Below, piece by piece: positions 34,281-42,696 of a DNA stretch of 64,000 nt. The stretch covers positions 172,666 through 236,665 of the forward strand of contig NZ_WRXO01000012.1 of NCBI RefSeq assembly GCF_009758125.1. The letters run 5' to 3'. A program made the position numbers and the translations under genes. The notes beneath the pieces were generated by a model that was not told where the DNA came from, searched no databases, and saw only the letters and a list, made by a program, of their open reading frames with translations. The stretch comes from Chitinophaga oryziterrae. GTDB lineage: Bacteria; Bacteroidota; Bacteroidia; Chitinophagales; Chitinophagaceae. The first letter of the stretch is position 1, and every line of letters starts with the position of its first letter.

Positions 34281-35663
34281 TCATTCTGGTTCTTCATCTC
34301 CATCATCTCCTCCTGCATTTACTACATCTACAGCAGCTACAGCGTCTCCTTCATCCCCTTCATCCCCTTCATCCCCTTCGTCTCCCTCTCCTCCGTCTTC
34401 TACTGCTACTCCTTCTGCAGCAGCTACTACTTCTTCGCCCAACAGTTTATCACCTAATTCTATAAGCGATGCATCTGTAGATACCTCTTCCATTTGGGCG
34501 GCTGCGCCTATTTCTTTCGCGGCATCTTCATCCGTCATATAGCCCATTCCAACGGTATGTTCGCTTGTATCGGCTACATGTGCCAGTATATCCTCTGCAG
34601 ATGCAGGTATATCATTCTCGTCCTCCTCATCACGTTTTATCACTACGTCCCAACGCGCTTTTCCATCTACGTTTTTATATGTATTTGACTGCACTATATA
34701 TTCATCCTTGTGCGGCACTGTTATTTCCTTCTCATGCGGATTCATACTAATCCCTTTATCACTGATCTCTTTATCCGCCAAATCACCCAAATCCTTCCTG
34801 TGATTAACATTTAATCCCAATGGATCAATAAAAGTAGTAACACCACCGATCTTAGCATCGGCTGGCAATAAATCCAATGATGTATAGGCTACGTCTGTAT
34901 CTGAGAAGGCATGTGTTTGATCAATATCTAATGTAGTACTAATAAGCCCGTTATGTTCTATTTTACGGCCTACTGCCATATCCCCCTGCCATTCATCTTT
35001 AGTATGTTTAGCCCCTCTGTATGTTTTCTTTTCGCCATCTTCCGCCGGCGCTATATCAACTGCGTCATATGCGTTATCCAAAACGGCAAACATACTAGCG
35101 TTCACAAGCGATCCCGCCGCTATTTCCAGCTCATTCCTTTGCCAGTTTGCACCACTACGCCCCCCAAACCCTTCTCTTAAAACACTGTTTATCAGCATAT
35201 AGCCTCCACCAGTATAGGCCCACATACCTATTCCCTGTACGGTTTCGGATGGTTCTTCCCCGCTGATCATCGTTCCCAGTTTAGTCCTTACATCCCCGGC
35301 TTCCCGTCTCTGAACAACATGGGAAGCCCAATTATCAACTGGTTTGGTTTGAACGATGTTTTGACTTGTTAGTGGGATAAATTGGCTTTTCAACTGATCC
35401 GGAACGCCACTTTCATTCGGCTTTAATTGAAATGCTGTTATAGCAGGAAATCCGGATTGATTATTTTTATTATCTACAGGCATTGAGAATGCCTTCATTT
35501 CCCGTGGGCTTCCATCGTACATCTGAAATGGGCTCTCTCCTTCACCAGACACTTCCTGAATTGGCAGAACAGCCGGTTTCGACATTGCTGAAGATCTCTG
35601 GTTAGGTACTCCCTCCTGAGAAAAGGCCTCTACTGCTCGTACACTTCTGCTTTCATGTGCCAT
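34281..35663 (-). CDS. Putative arginine ADP-ribosyltransferase toxin with DUF4157-like leader
   Basis: A 460-aa protein without signal peptide. The core at about 150-345 carries the R-S-E triad of arginine-type ADP-ribosyltransferases: TYRGAK (R216), GLISTTLD (S242-T-T) and HEKEITVP (E311-x-E313). The leader reads FQLKPNESGVPDQLKSQ (79-94) and WASHVVQRREAGDVRTKLG (112-130), which resemble the start and end of the DUF4157 domain of contractile-injection-system cargo, with the middle missing. A Glu/Asp-rich tail (about 345-460) includes a GDE repeat. No immunity gene is evident next to it. The ART call rests on motif order; activity is untested. Confidence 0.7.
   Translation of the reverse strand: MAHESRSVRAVEAFSQEGVPNQRSSAMSKPAVLPIQEVSGEGESPFQMYDGSPREMKAFSMPVDNKNNQSGFPAITAFQLKPNESGVPDQLKSQFIPLTSQNIVQTKPVDNWASHVVQRREAGDVRTKLGTMISGEEPSETVQGIGMWAYTGGGYMLINSVLREGFGGRSGANWQRNELEIAAGSLVNASMFAVLDNAYDAVDIAPAEDGEKKTYRGAKHTKDEWQGDMAVGRKIEHNGLISTTLDIDQTHAFSDTDVAYTSLDLLPADAKIGGVTTFIDPLGLNVNHRKDLGDLADKEISDKGISMNPHEKEITVPHKDEYIVQSNTYKNVDGKARWDVVIKRDEEDENDIPASAEDILAHVADTSEHTVGMGYMTDEDAAKEIGAAAQMEEVSTDASLIELGDKLLGEEVVAAAEGVAVEDGGEGDEGDEGDEGDEGDAVAAVDVVNAGGDDGDEEPE
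34351..34377. repeat. 9-bp tandem repeat coding for Gly-Asp-Glu
   Basis: Three exact copies of TCATCCCCT with degenerate flanking copies encode the (GDE)n stretch in the acidic tail of the putative toxin. Such repeats change in number by slippage, here without breaking the frame. Confidence 0.8.
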
Positions 35664-36030
35664 AAATATCGGGACCAGGGATTTATTATAAACCGTAATA
35701 TAATGTAATAATTCTGTAATATACTCGGGCCAGGATCCTTGTACAATGCTCTAAAGCAGAAGTGCGATACAAGGTCTTGTCCAGGGAACAACGGAAGACG
35801 GAGCAGATGAAGGCAATTGTGGGTTATGATATCAAGCCCGAATGTCCGGGTCCCCTCCTTCCGGAACGCCGGTAGGCCGGCTGTATGCACACACTTAATG
35901 TAACAGCCCTCTTTGTGTGTTTTTGTCTTTATGTAAAAATATTTCTGTAAAAAAGCTAAGAAAACCGCTGACAAGTGCTTTATCCTATGAACACATCTGT
36001 TCAGCATTTTATCTTTTAAACACAAATTAT
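35664..36030. other. Gene-less gap with a GC-richer patch
   Basis: This 367-base stretch lies between divergent genes. The left part is AT-rich (promoter of the toxin gene), about 35715-35900 is clearly richer in G+C with several CCGG elements (a small GCCGG-TAGG-CCGGC stem at 35868-35881), and the right part is the promoter of the thioredoxin gene, with TATCTTTT close to a -7 box. The open frames crossing it look non-coding. The patch may be a dispersed repeat or a structured RNA. Confidence 0.4.
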
Positions 36031-37173
36031 ATGAAATTAGGGTTCCTTATCTGCGCAGTAATGGCTCCTGTGGTAGCTTTCTCACAAAAAAAAGACTTTA
36101 GTATTACCGGTAAGCTCGGCAAGCTGGATAAACCTGCTAAAATTTACATAGACTATAGTGATGCTCAGGGGCAGGGTAAGGAAGACTCTGCAAACGTGGT
36201 AAACGGGGTATTCAGACTGATAGGTTCTGTAGAAGGGTATACGACTGCCCGCATGGCGCTTGATCATGAAGGGAAAGGCAAACAATTTTCCATTTACTCG
36301 CCAGGTGCAGATGTGATTTATTTCTATTTCGGGCCTGAGAATATTCAGATAACGTCCGTAGATTCTTTAAGTACAGCTGGTTTTACCGGTTCCACAGTAT
36401 ATGACGAGTTTGCGGCCTACAACTTAAAAATAGGTGGTTCCATTATGGCCCTTAGCGCTGCCTATCAAAAGGCATATGCGGAGGCATCTCAGGAAGATAA
36501 AAGGGATCCCGAGTTTCTCGAAGCACTCAATGCAAAACAGCTTGAGTTAAGGAAGCAAAGAGGTCTGAAACAGGTAGAATTTGTCAAAAACCACCCAAAC
36601 TCCTTTTTTGCCCTGGTAGCACTGTCTGAAGTTGCAGGCACTTATACCGATATGGCTACTGCGCAAACATTGCTCGATGGACTTAACAAAGACTTCCGGG
36701 AAACCGATATAGGCAAAGAGCTCAGTCAGCGTATTACCGCCCAACACCTCACCGCTGTCGGCAACCCGGCGCCAGCCTTTACCCAGAACGATGTAAAAGG
36801 CAAGCCCTTATCACTCGCCGATCTGAAAGGTAAGGTAGTACTACTCGACTTCTGGGCCAGCTGGTGCAGTCCCTGTCGTGCAGAGAACCCTAACATGCTA
36901 AAACAATATAAGATATATAAAGACAAAGGTTTCGAGATCCTTTCTGTATCCCTGGATTCCAAACAGGATGCGTGGGAGAAAGCTATCGCAGACGACGGAC
37001 TTCCATGGCTGCATGTATCTGATCTGAAAGGCTGGAACAACGCGGTAGGGCGCCTGTATGGTGTAAGAGGCGTGCCAGCCTGTTATCTCATTGACAAAAA
37101 CGGTAAGATCATTGCAGATAATGTTCGCGGCGAGAAACTGAATGAGAAACTGGCCGAAATCTTTGGTAACTGA
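36031..37173 (+). CDS. TlpA-like thioredoxin with DUF4369 domain
   Basis: Starting at the ATG at 36031 gives a 380-aa exported protein (signal LICAVMAPVVAFSQ); the open frame reaches further upstream without coding signs. DUF4369 about 23-120, a helical linker, and an AhpC/TSA-type thioredoxin domain about 240-378 with WCSPC (Cys279, Cys282), KGKVVLLDFWASW and the cis-Pro in RGVPACY. It reduces disulfides in periplasmic or surface proteins. It has its own terminator before the protease gene 59 bases later. Confidence 0.92.
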   Translation: MKLGFLICAVMAPVVAFSQKKDFSITGKLGKLDKPAKIYIDYSDAQGQGKEDSANVVNGVFRLIGSVEGYTTARMALDHEGKGKQFSIYSPGADVIYFYFGPENIQITSVDSLSTAGFTGSTVYDEFAAYNLKIGGSIMALSAAYQKAYAEASQEDKRDPEFLEALNAKQLELRKQRGLKQVEFVKNHPNSFFALVALSEVAGTYTDMATAQTLLDGLNKDFRETDIGKELSQRITAQHLTAVGNPAPAFTQNDVKGKPLSLADLKGKVVLLDFWASWCSPCRAENPNMLKQYKIYKDKGFEILSVSLDSKQDAWEKAIADDGLPWLHVSDLKGWNNAVGRLYGVRGVPACYLIDKNGKIIADNVRGEKLNEKLAEIFGN

Positions 37174-37192
37174 TTTGTCCCTATTCTATTGC

Positions 37193-37218
37193 AGCCCGGC
37201 AGACGAATCTGCCGGGCT
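37193..37218 (+). terminator. Terminator after the thioredoxin gene
   Basis: An 11-bp stem (AGCCCGGCAGA / TCTGCCGGGCT, CGAA loop) with a T-rich tail lies only 14 bases before the start of the protease gene. Confidence 0.75.
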
Positions 37219-37231
37219 TTATGTTCTTTAT

Positions 37232-38794
37232 ATGAAAATATTCAAATTACTGCTTATCACGCTGACCTTCTGCGTTGATGTTTACGGTCAGAATACTGCT
37301 ATAGAAAAAGCATACCCTGCAACTGTGCGTGTCTGGGCCTATGATACGATTTCCAGACAACAAATGAGCGCCCAGTTCAGTGCAGTAGTGGTAACTCCCC
37401 AGGGCGATATCTTCACGGCGGCACATACTACTGTCCCGGGTACTACCTACAAAGTAATGTTCCCGGATGGCACCGCCACTATCGCACTTGCACTTGGCAA
37501 AATAGAGCTGGCAGATGATCCAATGGTCCCTGACGTATCTATGATGAAGATCATTACTCCCGGTAACTGGCCTTATGCAGAAATTGGCTATTCCTCCTCG
37601 TTAAAGCTCCTTCAACCCTGCATCAGCATTGCCTACCCTGAATCGCTGAATCAGCCACTGCCATGCGTACGTTTTGGCCGTATTACCAGTCTCAGGGATG
37701 ACCGTGGTTTTTTACAGTCCACTTGTATCATGGAACCCGGCGACTCCGGGGGCCCGCTATTTGATTGCCTGGGACGTGTAATCGGGATTCATAGCGCAAT
37801 TGGAATACCTGAATCGGAGAACCACGAAATACCTGTAGACCTGTACCGCAAGTACAGAACAGCATTGGGTACTGCAAAAAAGTACAATGCACTGCCGGAT
37901 ATCACTGATACTATCGGCCATGATCCACTGGTAGCTCCAACGCCGCAATATACGCTACCTGAAAGTCTGCCTGCAGCTTGTCAGCTTATCACCAGTAAGA
38001 TAAAGGATAAGGAAGAAAAGATCTACGGAACAGTATTCACCCATGGTTATATCGTAAGCAAAAGTTCGATGGTCGGCAATGAACCGGAGATTCACTTCAA
38101 CGGTAAAGTCATTAAAGCTGTTGTTGTGTCCCGCAACCGGGATAAGGATCTTGTACTGTTAAAAGTACATGGAAAGCTGCCAGAAGGCGTTATTCCCTCC
38201 AAATCAGTTTTACTGCAACGTGGCCAGTTCCTCATAAGCACAAACATAGATACCGCTAACATTATCAGCGTAGTGGGATCATTACCACTGGACCTGCCAG
38301 GGATCAGCAGTACAGGTTTTTTAGGGGCATCCATTGCGTATAAAGATGGTCCGTTGTTGCTTACGTTCGTCCGCAGGAACTCTCCTGCTGATGAGAATAA
38401 TCTTAAAGAAGGTGATGAGTTGATCAGTATAAATGGGGTTACCATTGACAAAGCAGAGAAGTACTATGCTGAGTTACAAAAGTACTGGCCGGATGATACA
38501 ATTACCGTACAGCTCAAACGACAGGGCGCTCTCTATACTAAACAGATCGTGTTAGCATCTAAACCAGTTATAGCAGCGACTCATCCTGCGGAAATGTTTC
38601 CAGGTGGTAAAAGCATACGCAGAGATGGATTTACAGGTGTGTTCGTACATGATGCCGTATTGACACCAAACCGCTGTGGTGGACCTGTATTTGATATGGC
38701 GGGGAACTTCAGGGGGATTAATATCGCCAGGTATAGTCGTACGGCTACGATAGTAATGCCCGCGGATATTGTATATGAGTTTCTGAAGAAATAA
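37232..38794 (+). CDS. Two-lobed HtrA-like serine protease with a degenerate second protease domain
   Basis: ATG at 37232 gives 520 aa with a signal peptide (KLLLITLTFCVDVYGQ). Lobe 1 (about 22-215) is an intact trypsin/HtrA domain: H65 (TAAHT), D101 (VPDVSMM) and S172 (EPGDSGGPLF). Lobe 2 (about 245-518) repeats the fold but has Ser in place of His near 279 (GYIVSKSS) and NRCGGP at 480-485 with Cys482 where the serine should be; a PDZ domain (about 362-435, RRNSPADENNLKEGDELISINGV) is inserted in it. The second lobe is therefore a pseudoprotease, likely a sensor or substrate-binding part acting in the periplasm. Confidence 0.85.
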   Translation: MKIFKLLLITLTFCVDVYGQNTAIEKAYPATVRVWAYDTISRQQMSAQFSAVVVTPQGDIFTAAHTTVPGTTYKVMFPDGTATIALALGKIELADDPMVPDVSMMKIITPGNWPYAEIGYSSSLKLLQPCISIAYPESLNQPLPCVRFGRITSLRDDRGFLQSTCIMEPGDSGGPLFDCLGRVIGIHSAIGIPESENHEIPVDLYRKYRTALGTAKKYNALPDITDTIGHDPLVAPTPQYTLPESLPAACQLITSKIKDKEEKIYGTVFTHGYIVSKSSMVGNEPEIHFNGKVIKAVVVSRNRDKDLVLLKVHGKLPEGVIPSKSVLLQRGQFLISTNIDTANIISVVGSLPLDLPGISSTGFLGASIAYKDGPLLLTFVRRNSPADENNLKEGDELISINGVTIDKAEKYYAELQKYWPDDTITVQLKRQGALYTKQIVLASKPVIAATHPAEMFPGGKSIRRDGFTGVFVHDAVLTPNRCGGPVFDMAGNFRGINIARYSRTATIVMPADIVYEFLKK

Positions 38795-39034
38795 GCAGTT
38801 TCAGAATATATATCATACGATTGGGAATAAAAGAATTCAACCTGATCCCTAAATTGTATGCTTAAAAATATCTAATCCTCCAGGAACACCGATGAGTCTG
38901 TTGGCCAGCAATTGTAACGCCACAGCTTTGTTGCGTGGACTAAATCTACCAATTCCATGATAAGTATTAGTATCTGTATTGATATGCCTCATTGGATAGC
39001 ATTGTATAATAAACGTTATTTAAAAAAAGATTTT

Positions 39035-39205
39035 ATGGAAAAGAAACCTGTAAAACCATCTGAAATTCCGGTTCCGTCAAATCCGGAAATTGTACCGAAC
39101 ATATTACCTGAGGAGCCACTATTGCCTGGTACACCGGAGATCTTTCCTGAGAAAGACCCTACAGAGCCTGCACCTCCGACAGAAATACCGCAACCTGAAC
39201 AATAA
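39035..39205 (+). CDS. Pro/Glu-rich microprotein
   Basis: A 56-aa product starting at ATG 39035, made almost only of Pro, Glu and hydrophobic residues (KPSEIPVPSNPEIVPNILPEEP, then PEIFPEKDPTEPAPPTEIPQPEQ). It should be unfolded. Short proteins of this make-up are common in Chitinophagaceae and Sphingobacteria but have no known role. There is no signal peptide and no clear partner gene. An upstream extension of the frame to 38957 lacks coding character. Confidence 0.6.
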   Translation: MEKKPVKPSEIPVPSNPEIVPNILPEEPLLPGTPEIFPEKDPTEPAPPTEIPQPEQ

Positions 39206-39241
39206 AATTTAAAGTGATTTGGGGGCTTAAACTGCAAGGTT

Positions 39242-39931
39242 TCAGATCACAAACTCTTTCCCATCAGCAGCCACATCAAGTCTAATACTATCGTCACCCA
39301 ATGCGGCGATCTTCTCTTTGCCTGCTGACGGATCTTTTACGAACCAGGCCCCAAAATGCATGAAAATCAGGTGGTTGGTATATTTTCTGAACAAATAAAT
39401 AAGATCGGGAACACCTGTGTGACCAAACAGGCGGCCATCTATATTTTTTCTAACAATCCCGCCCCGCCTGAGATGGCTGGCTTCTGTTATCACAACGTCC
39501 AGTCCTTTTAGATAGTGGTGATATGTTTCGGGAATACTGATCATATCCCCCGTATAAAGAAGTCGTTTATTTTTTCTTTCTATCAGGTAGCCTTGCGATT
39601 TAACGTTTATACTATGAATGGTAGGAATGGGGGTTATCTTATAGCCGCTTTGAATGAAAGGAGCAGACACTACTCTGATATTTTTTGACTCTCCCCACGT
39701 CTCTGGTGCAAAAACAGGGATTGGGAAATTCAAATCCTTTTTTTCTTTGATAAAATATGCATGATCAGGATGCAGATGAGTAAGGAGTACAAACGAGGGA
39801 GCGTTCAACAAGTATTCTTTCTCTCCCATGTCGCAAAGGATTTTGCTGTCAATCAAAATACCGGAATGTTTTCGGTATCCCGGATTGTTTACTTTGATCT
39901 GGCCTATTGCCCCTAATATTTTGATCCTCAT
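39242..39931 (-). CDS. Metallo-beta-lactamase-fold hydrolase
   Basis: A 229-aa cytoplasmic protein with the metal motif THLHPDH (51-57), LLYTGDMI giving the bridging Asp, ITEASHLRRGG, and a late His in IFMHFGAW. The layout matches the RNase Z/lactonase-like branch of the superfamily. Its size suits a stand-alone phosphodiesterase or lactonase. It is a single gene, convergent with the microprotein gene. Confidence 0.82.
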   Translation of the reverse strand: MRIKILGAIGQIKVNNPGYRKHSGILIDSKILCDMGEKEYLLNAPSFVLLTHLHPDHAYFIKEKKDLNFPIPVFAPETWGESKNIRVVSAPFIQSGYKITPIPTIHSINVKSQGYLIERKNKRLLYTGDMISIPETYHHYLKGLDVVITEASHLRRGGIVRKNIDGRLFGHTGVPDLIYLFRKYTNHLIFMHFGAWFVKDPSAGKEKIAALGDDSIRLDVAADGKEFVI

Positions 39932-40087
39932 AATGTGAATTTAGTTCCAGTATTCCTGAAAAGGAAAAAATAAGTAACGGAGCCAGATGCCAACACTTGA
40001 ATGAAATATCAAACCTTCCATCATGCCTCACAAGATTCCTTGCTGAAGAGTAAAGGTATGTGTGTTAAACAGTCTATCAGAAAATTC

Positions 40088-41962
40088 TTAGTCTTCTCTT
40101 GCAACGCTATCCAGAAAAGCATGGGCAATCTGATTTGAAAGTATTTTTTTTATCAGGAGGTCTGCCCCATAGTGTGTTACATGATGATCATCAAGCATAT
40201 AAGGAGTACCTGTTGCAGATATACCAGGTAACGAATCCGAATTATAAATATCTATATATTGTGACGGTAGCTTGTATTTTAAAAAGTCATTCACTAAAGC
40301 GGATCTTGGCTTAACATATTTTCTGGCCAGCTTAATGTTCAGTTGATATTCCCAGGCAGCAATATATGGATATGGCATTGTATAAGTTTCATTTTGACCA
40401 ATTATAATGGCTTTTATATGGTATTTATCCAGAAGCTGAAGAGTAGCCTTAATGTTATTTACCAAAGTAGCATTATCGTCATGACTATCTATCCAATTGG
40501 CACAAATAATAACACCGTTTATTTGAGAAGCATGTTTGGAAATGTAATCATAATACACATAGTTAATAACATCTTTACAGCGACTTTGGCCGCTAATAGG
40601 CAGGATAGGCAGACACCCGCTGGCAGTAGCCTGACTTAGTTGGATATTCATGCCGGAAAATACTTCCCGAAGGGAAGAGGATAATTGTGCTGCATGACTG
40701 TCTCCAATGAGCAGTATGTTTTTAATGCTATCACTTAGGCACAAACAAGGTGCTGACCTGAATTTTCTGGCATCCTCATTTGTATTGACAAAACATTTCC
40801 CTGTGCTAAACTGAGCGTCCATTTCCTTTTTATGATCACGTGCATAGTTTGAAAGTTCCACGCTTTTAGTCTTGAACACAAGCGCATTTGCATTGGTGAT
40901 CATTAATAATAAGGTAAGCATTAAAATTCCACCTGAATATTTGAATATCTTCCTGGAGCTGTATGTACGTGATTCTACATACCTATAGGAAAGAAAGGCT
41001 AATCCAATGGAGAGTATCATAAGAGAGGGAAGCACAATAATGTTTTTTGACATTCCAATAAGCCCAACATATTTTGCTATTACAAATACAGGCCAATGCC
41101 ATAAATATAAGGAATAGGATATCTTTCCGAAAAACCGGGAAACAGGAGTTTTTATTATGCCCCAATCGTTCCAATCAGCAATAATGACCATACAGGTCCC
41201 TAATGTAGGAATCAGGGTATGAACACCCGGCCAGGCTACCCGGTTGTCCATTCTCAGTATGCAATAAAAGATCAGCGCGTACCCTATCAATGCTATTGTA
41301 ATGCGCAATTTCAAATTCTTAATACGATTTTCACCGTAAAATGCAAGCCCCCCGATCATCATTTCCCAGGCTCTTGTTGGCAGCAAATAAAATGAAGCTG
41401 TAGGATTATAGTAGGTAACTGCAATGGATACAATACAGAGAATCAATGTTAAAGCTATGTAAATCGATAAGTACCTATTTTTATCCTTCATCCATTTATT
41501 CAGCCATACAAGCACAATAGGATATATGATATAGAATTGCCATTCTACGGATAACGACCAGGTATGCAGTAGTATGTTTGAATCAGAAGCAGGTGCGAAG
41601 TAATCCGAGTTTTGCCAGTATAAGATATTAGAAACAAACAGGAGGCTTGATATTGAATTTTCACCCATTGCTTTAAAGTCAATTGGAAAATATATAAAGA
41701 AGCCCACAAAAGTAATGATCGCTACAAGCGCTGCTAGTGCCGGAATGATCCTTTTAACTCTTTTACTATAGAAATCTCTTAATGAGAACCCGTTCTCATT
41801 GAACGAAGTAATGATTATGCGGGTCATTAGATAACCGGAGATCACAAAAAATACATCTACACCGGAAAAACCACCATTAAAATATTGGGCTTTATAATGG
41901 AACAACAGCACTGCCATAACGGCAATCCCCCTTAAAGCATTGATATCATAACGAAACCTCAT
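40088..41962 (-). CDS. OafA/OafB-type membrane acyltransferase with SGNH domain
   Basis: A 624-aa protein. Residues about 1-350 are an acyltransferase-3 domain with ten or so helices: RYDINALRGIAVMAVLLFHY (R11 and H22), GFSGVDVFFVISGYLMT and LLHTWSLSVEWQFYIIYPI. Residues about 400-615 form a periplasmic SGNH hydrolase-like domain with ILLIGDSHAAQL and DDHHVTHYGADLL. Such proteins O-acetylate surface polysaccharide or LPS O-antigen sugars. It stands alone, not in a polysaccharide cluster, so the acceptor cannot be named. Low-GC coding compared with the genes to the right. Confidence 0.92.
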   Translation of the reverse strand: MRFRYDINALRGIAVMAVLLFHYKAQYFNGGFSGVDVFFVISGYLMTRIIITSFNENGFSLRDFYSKRVKRIIPALAALVAIITFVGFFIYFPIDFKAMGENSISSLLFVSNILYWQNSDYFAPASDSNILLHTWSLSVEWQFYIIYPIVLVWLNKWMKDKNRYLSIYIALTLILCIVSIAVTYYNPTASFYLLPTRAWEMMIGGLAFYGENRIKNLKLRITIALIGYALIFYCILRMDNRVAWPGVHTLIPTLGTCMVIIADWNDWGIIKTPVSRFFGKISYSLYLWHWPVFVIAKYVGLIGMSKNIIVLPSLMILSIGLAFLSYRYVESRTYSSRKIFKYSGGILMLTLLLMITNANALVFKTKSVELSNYARDHKKEMDAQFSTGKCFVNTNEDARKFRSAPCLCLSDSIKNILLIGDSHAAQLSSSLREVFSGMNIQLSQATASGCLPILPISGQSRCKDVINYVYYDYISKHASQINGVIICANWIDSHDDNATLVNNIKATLQLLDKYHIKAIIIGQNETYTMPYPYIAAWEYQLNIKLARKYVKPRSALVNDFLKYKLPSQYIDIYNSDSLPGISATGTPYMLDDHHVTHYGADLLIKKILSNQIAHAFLDSVARED

Positions 41963-42423
41963 AAAATAAATAAGAGTTTTTGTATAGAATATTTAGAATC
42001 TTAGCTGGTATTAAATTTATGAAACCATTCCTGCCAACAGAAAGACCTGCTTTTACGGCCAGTTCATTAACAATCATCCCCGATATTATAATAATCTTTA
42101 TTCCAGGTTGCAAACCCGCATGTTCCAATCCTCTTCGAGAGATCCACGGAGCACCCAATAGGCATCATAAACAACAAGTAAGTAGTCTTTCTCAAATAAA
42201 GCCCCTGGTTTACGATTTTCAGTTCTCAAAATGATGGCTTCCCTGCAATCCATCAGAGTTCTTCCCCAGCGATCAGGTGAATAACCCATAAACAGGGCAA
42301 AATTCGGCTTATTGTTATAGAGGGATGACCAGCGGGTCAGGATTCAGATCATGGGAATTCCCTTTTTTACTTACCCCCATTCCAAGCTCTCAAATGATAG
42401 TATATTCAAAATTTACTATAATT
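41963..42423. other. Gap with a possible decayed gene
   Basis: About 460 bases between the acyltransferase and the tRNA-Pro terminator hold no intact gene. A protein-like reading frame of about 75 codons (see the entry at 42098-42289) is the only coding-looking part; the rest is AT-rich with no repeat or promoter I can support. Confidence 0.5.
42098..42289 (-). pseudogene. Protein fragment or small hypothetical gene next to tRNA-Pro
   Basis: The 63-codon frame reads MGYSPDRWGRTLMDCREAI, then LRTENRKPGALFEKDYLLVVYDAYWVLRGSLEEDWNMRV. It stays open for at least 12 further codons upstream without an ATG (LTRWSSLYNNKPNF), and the composition, rich in Trp, Tyr and charged residues, is protein-like. 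I do not recognise the family. It is either a short gene or the tail of a decayed one. Confidence 0.35.
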
Positions 42424-42459
42424 AAAAGGCCTTCAAATCTTACGACTTGAAGGCCTTTT
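42424..42459 (-). terminator. Terminator of the tRNA-Pro gene
   Basis: A 13-bp stem (AAAAGGCCTTCAA / TTGAAGGCCTTTT) with a 10-base loop begins 12 bases after the tRNA 3' end on the minus strand and has flanking A/T runs. Confidence 0.85.
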
Positions 42460-42470
42460 TAATTTTTCGG

Positions 42471-42545
42471 TCGGGGCGGCAAGATTCGAACTTGCGACCT
42501 CCTGCTCCCAAAGCAGGCGCGATAACCGGGCTACGCTACGCCCCG
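42471..42545 (-). tRNA. tRNA-Pro(TGG)
   Basis: A 75-nt cloverleaf: acceptor stem CGGGGCG/CGCCCCG, anticodon arm CTGCTTTGGGAGCAG with anticodon TGG, and T loop GTTCGAATC. CCA is not encoded. A consensus promoter lies 33 bases upstream and a terminator follows. Confidence 0.96.
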
Positions 42546-42577
42546 AACCCGTATACCATCTTTCGATGTTGGGATTG

Positions 42578-42608
42578 CAAAAGTAGAACTTTTCTGGAAT
42601 ATTCCAAA
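42578..42608 (-). promoter_or_regulatory. Consensus Bacteroidetes promoter of tRNA-Pro
   Basis: On the minus strand TTTG (42608-42605), a 19-base spacer and TACTTTTG (42585-42578) match the primary-sigma consensus TTTG-N19-TAnnTTTG with no mismatch. Transcription would start about 28 bases before the tRNA. Confidence 0.8.
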
Positions 42609-42696
42609 AGTCTTTCAAAAAAATATTCGAAACAACCTCAGAAAAGTTACTACATTTATTTCCGAACACAGCCATAGCAGAGAAAAGCAAGCGAAT

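Noticed and set aside
36547..37040. Minus-strand open frames opposite the thioredoxin gene
   Set aside because: They lie fully inside a gene with WCSPC and a cis-Pro motif and have no start context or domain.
42471..42545. tRNA-Pro as an attachment site of an integrated element
   Set aside because: No second copy of the tRNA 3' end, no integrase gene and no phage genes were found in the window.
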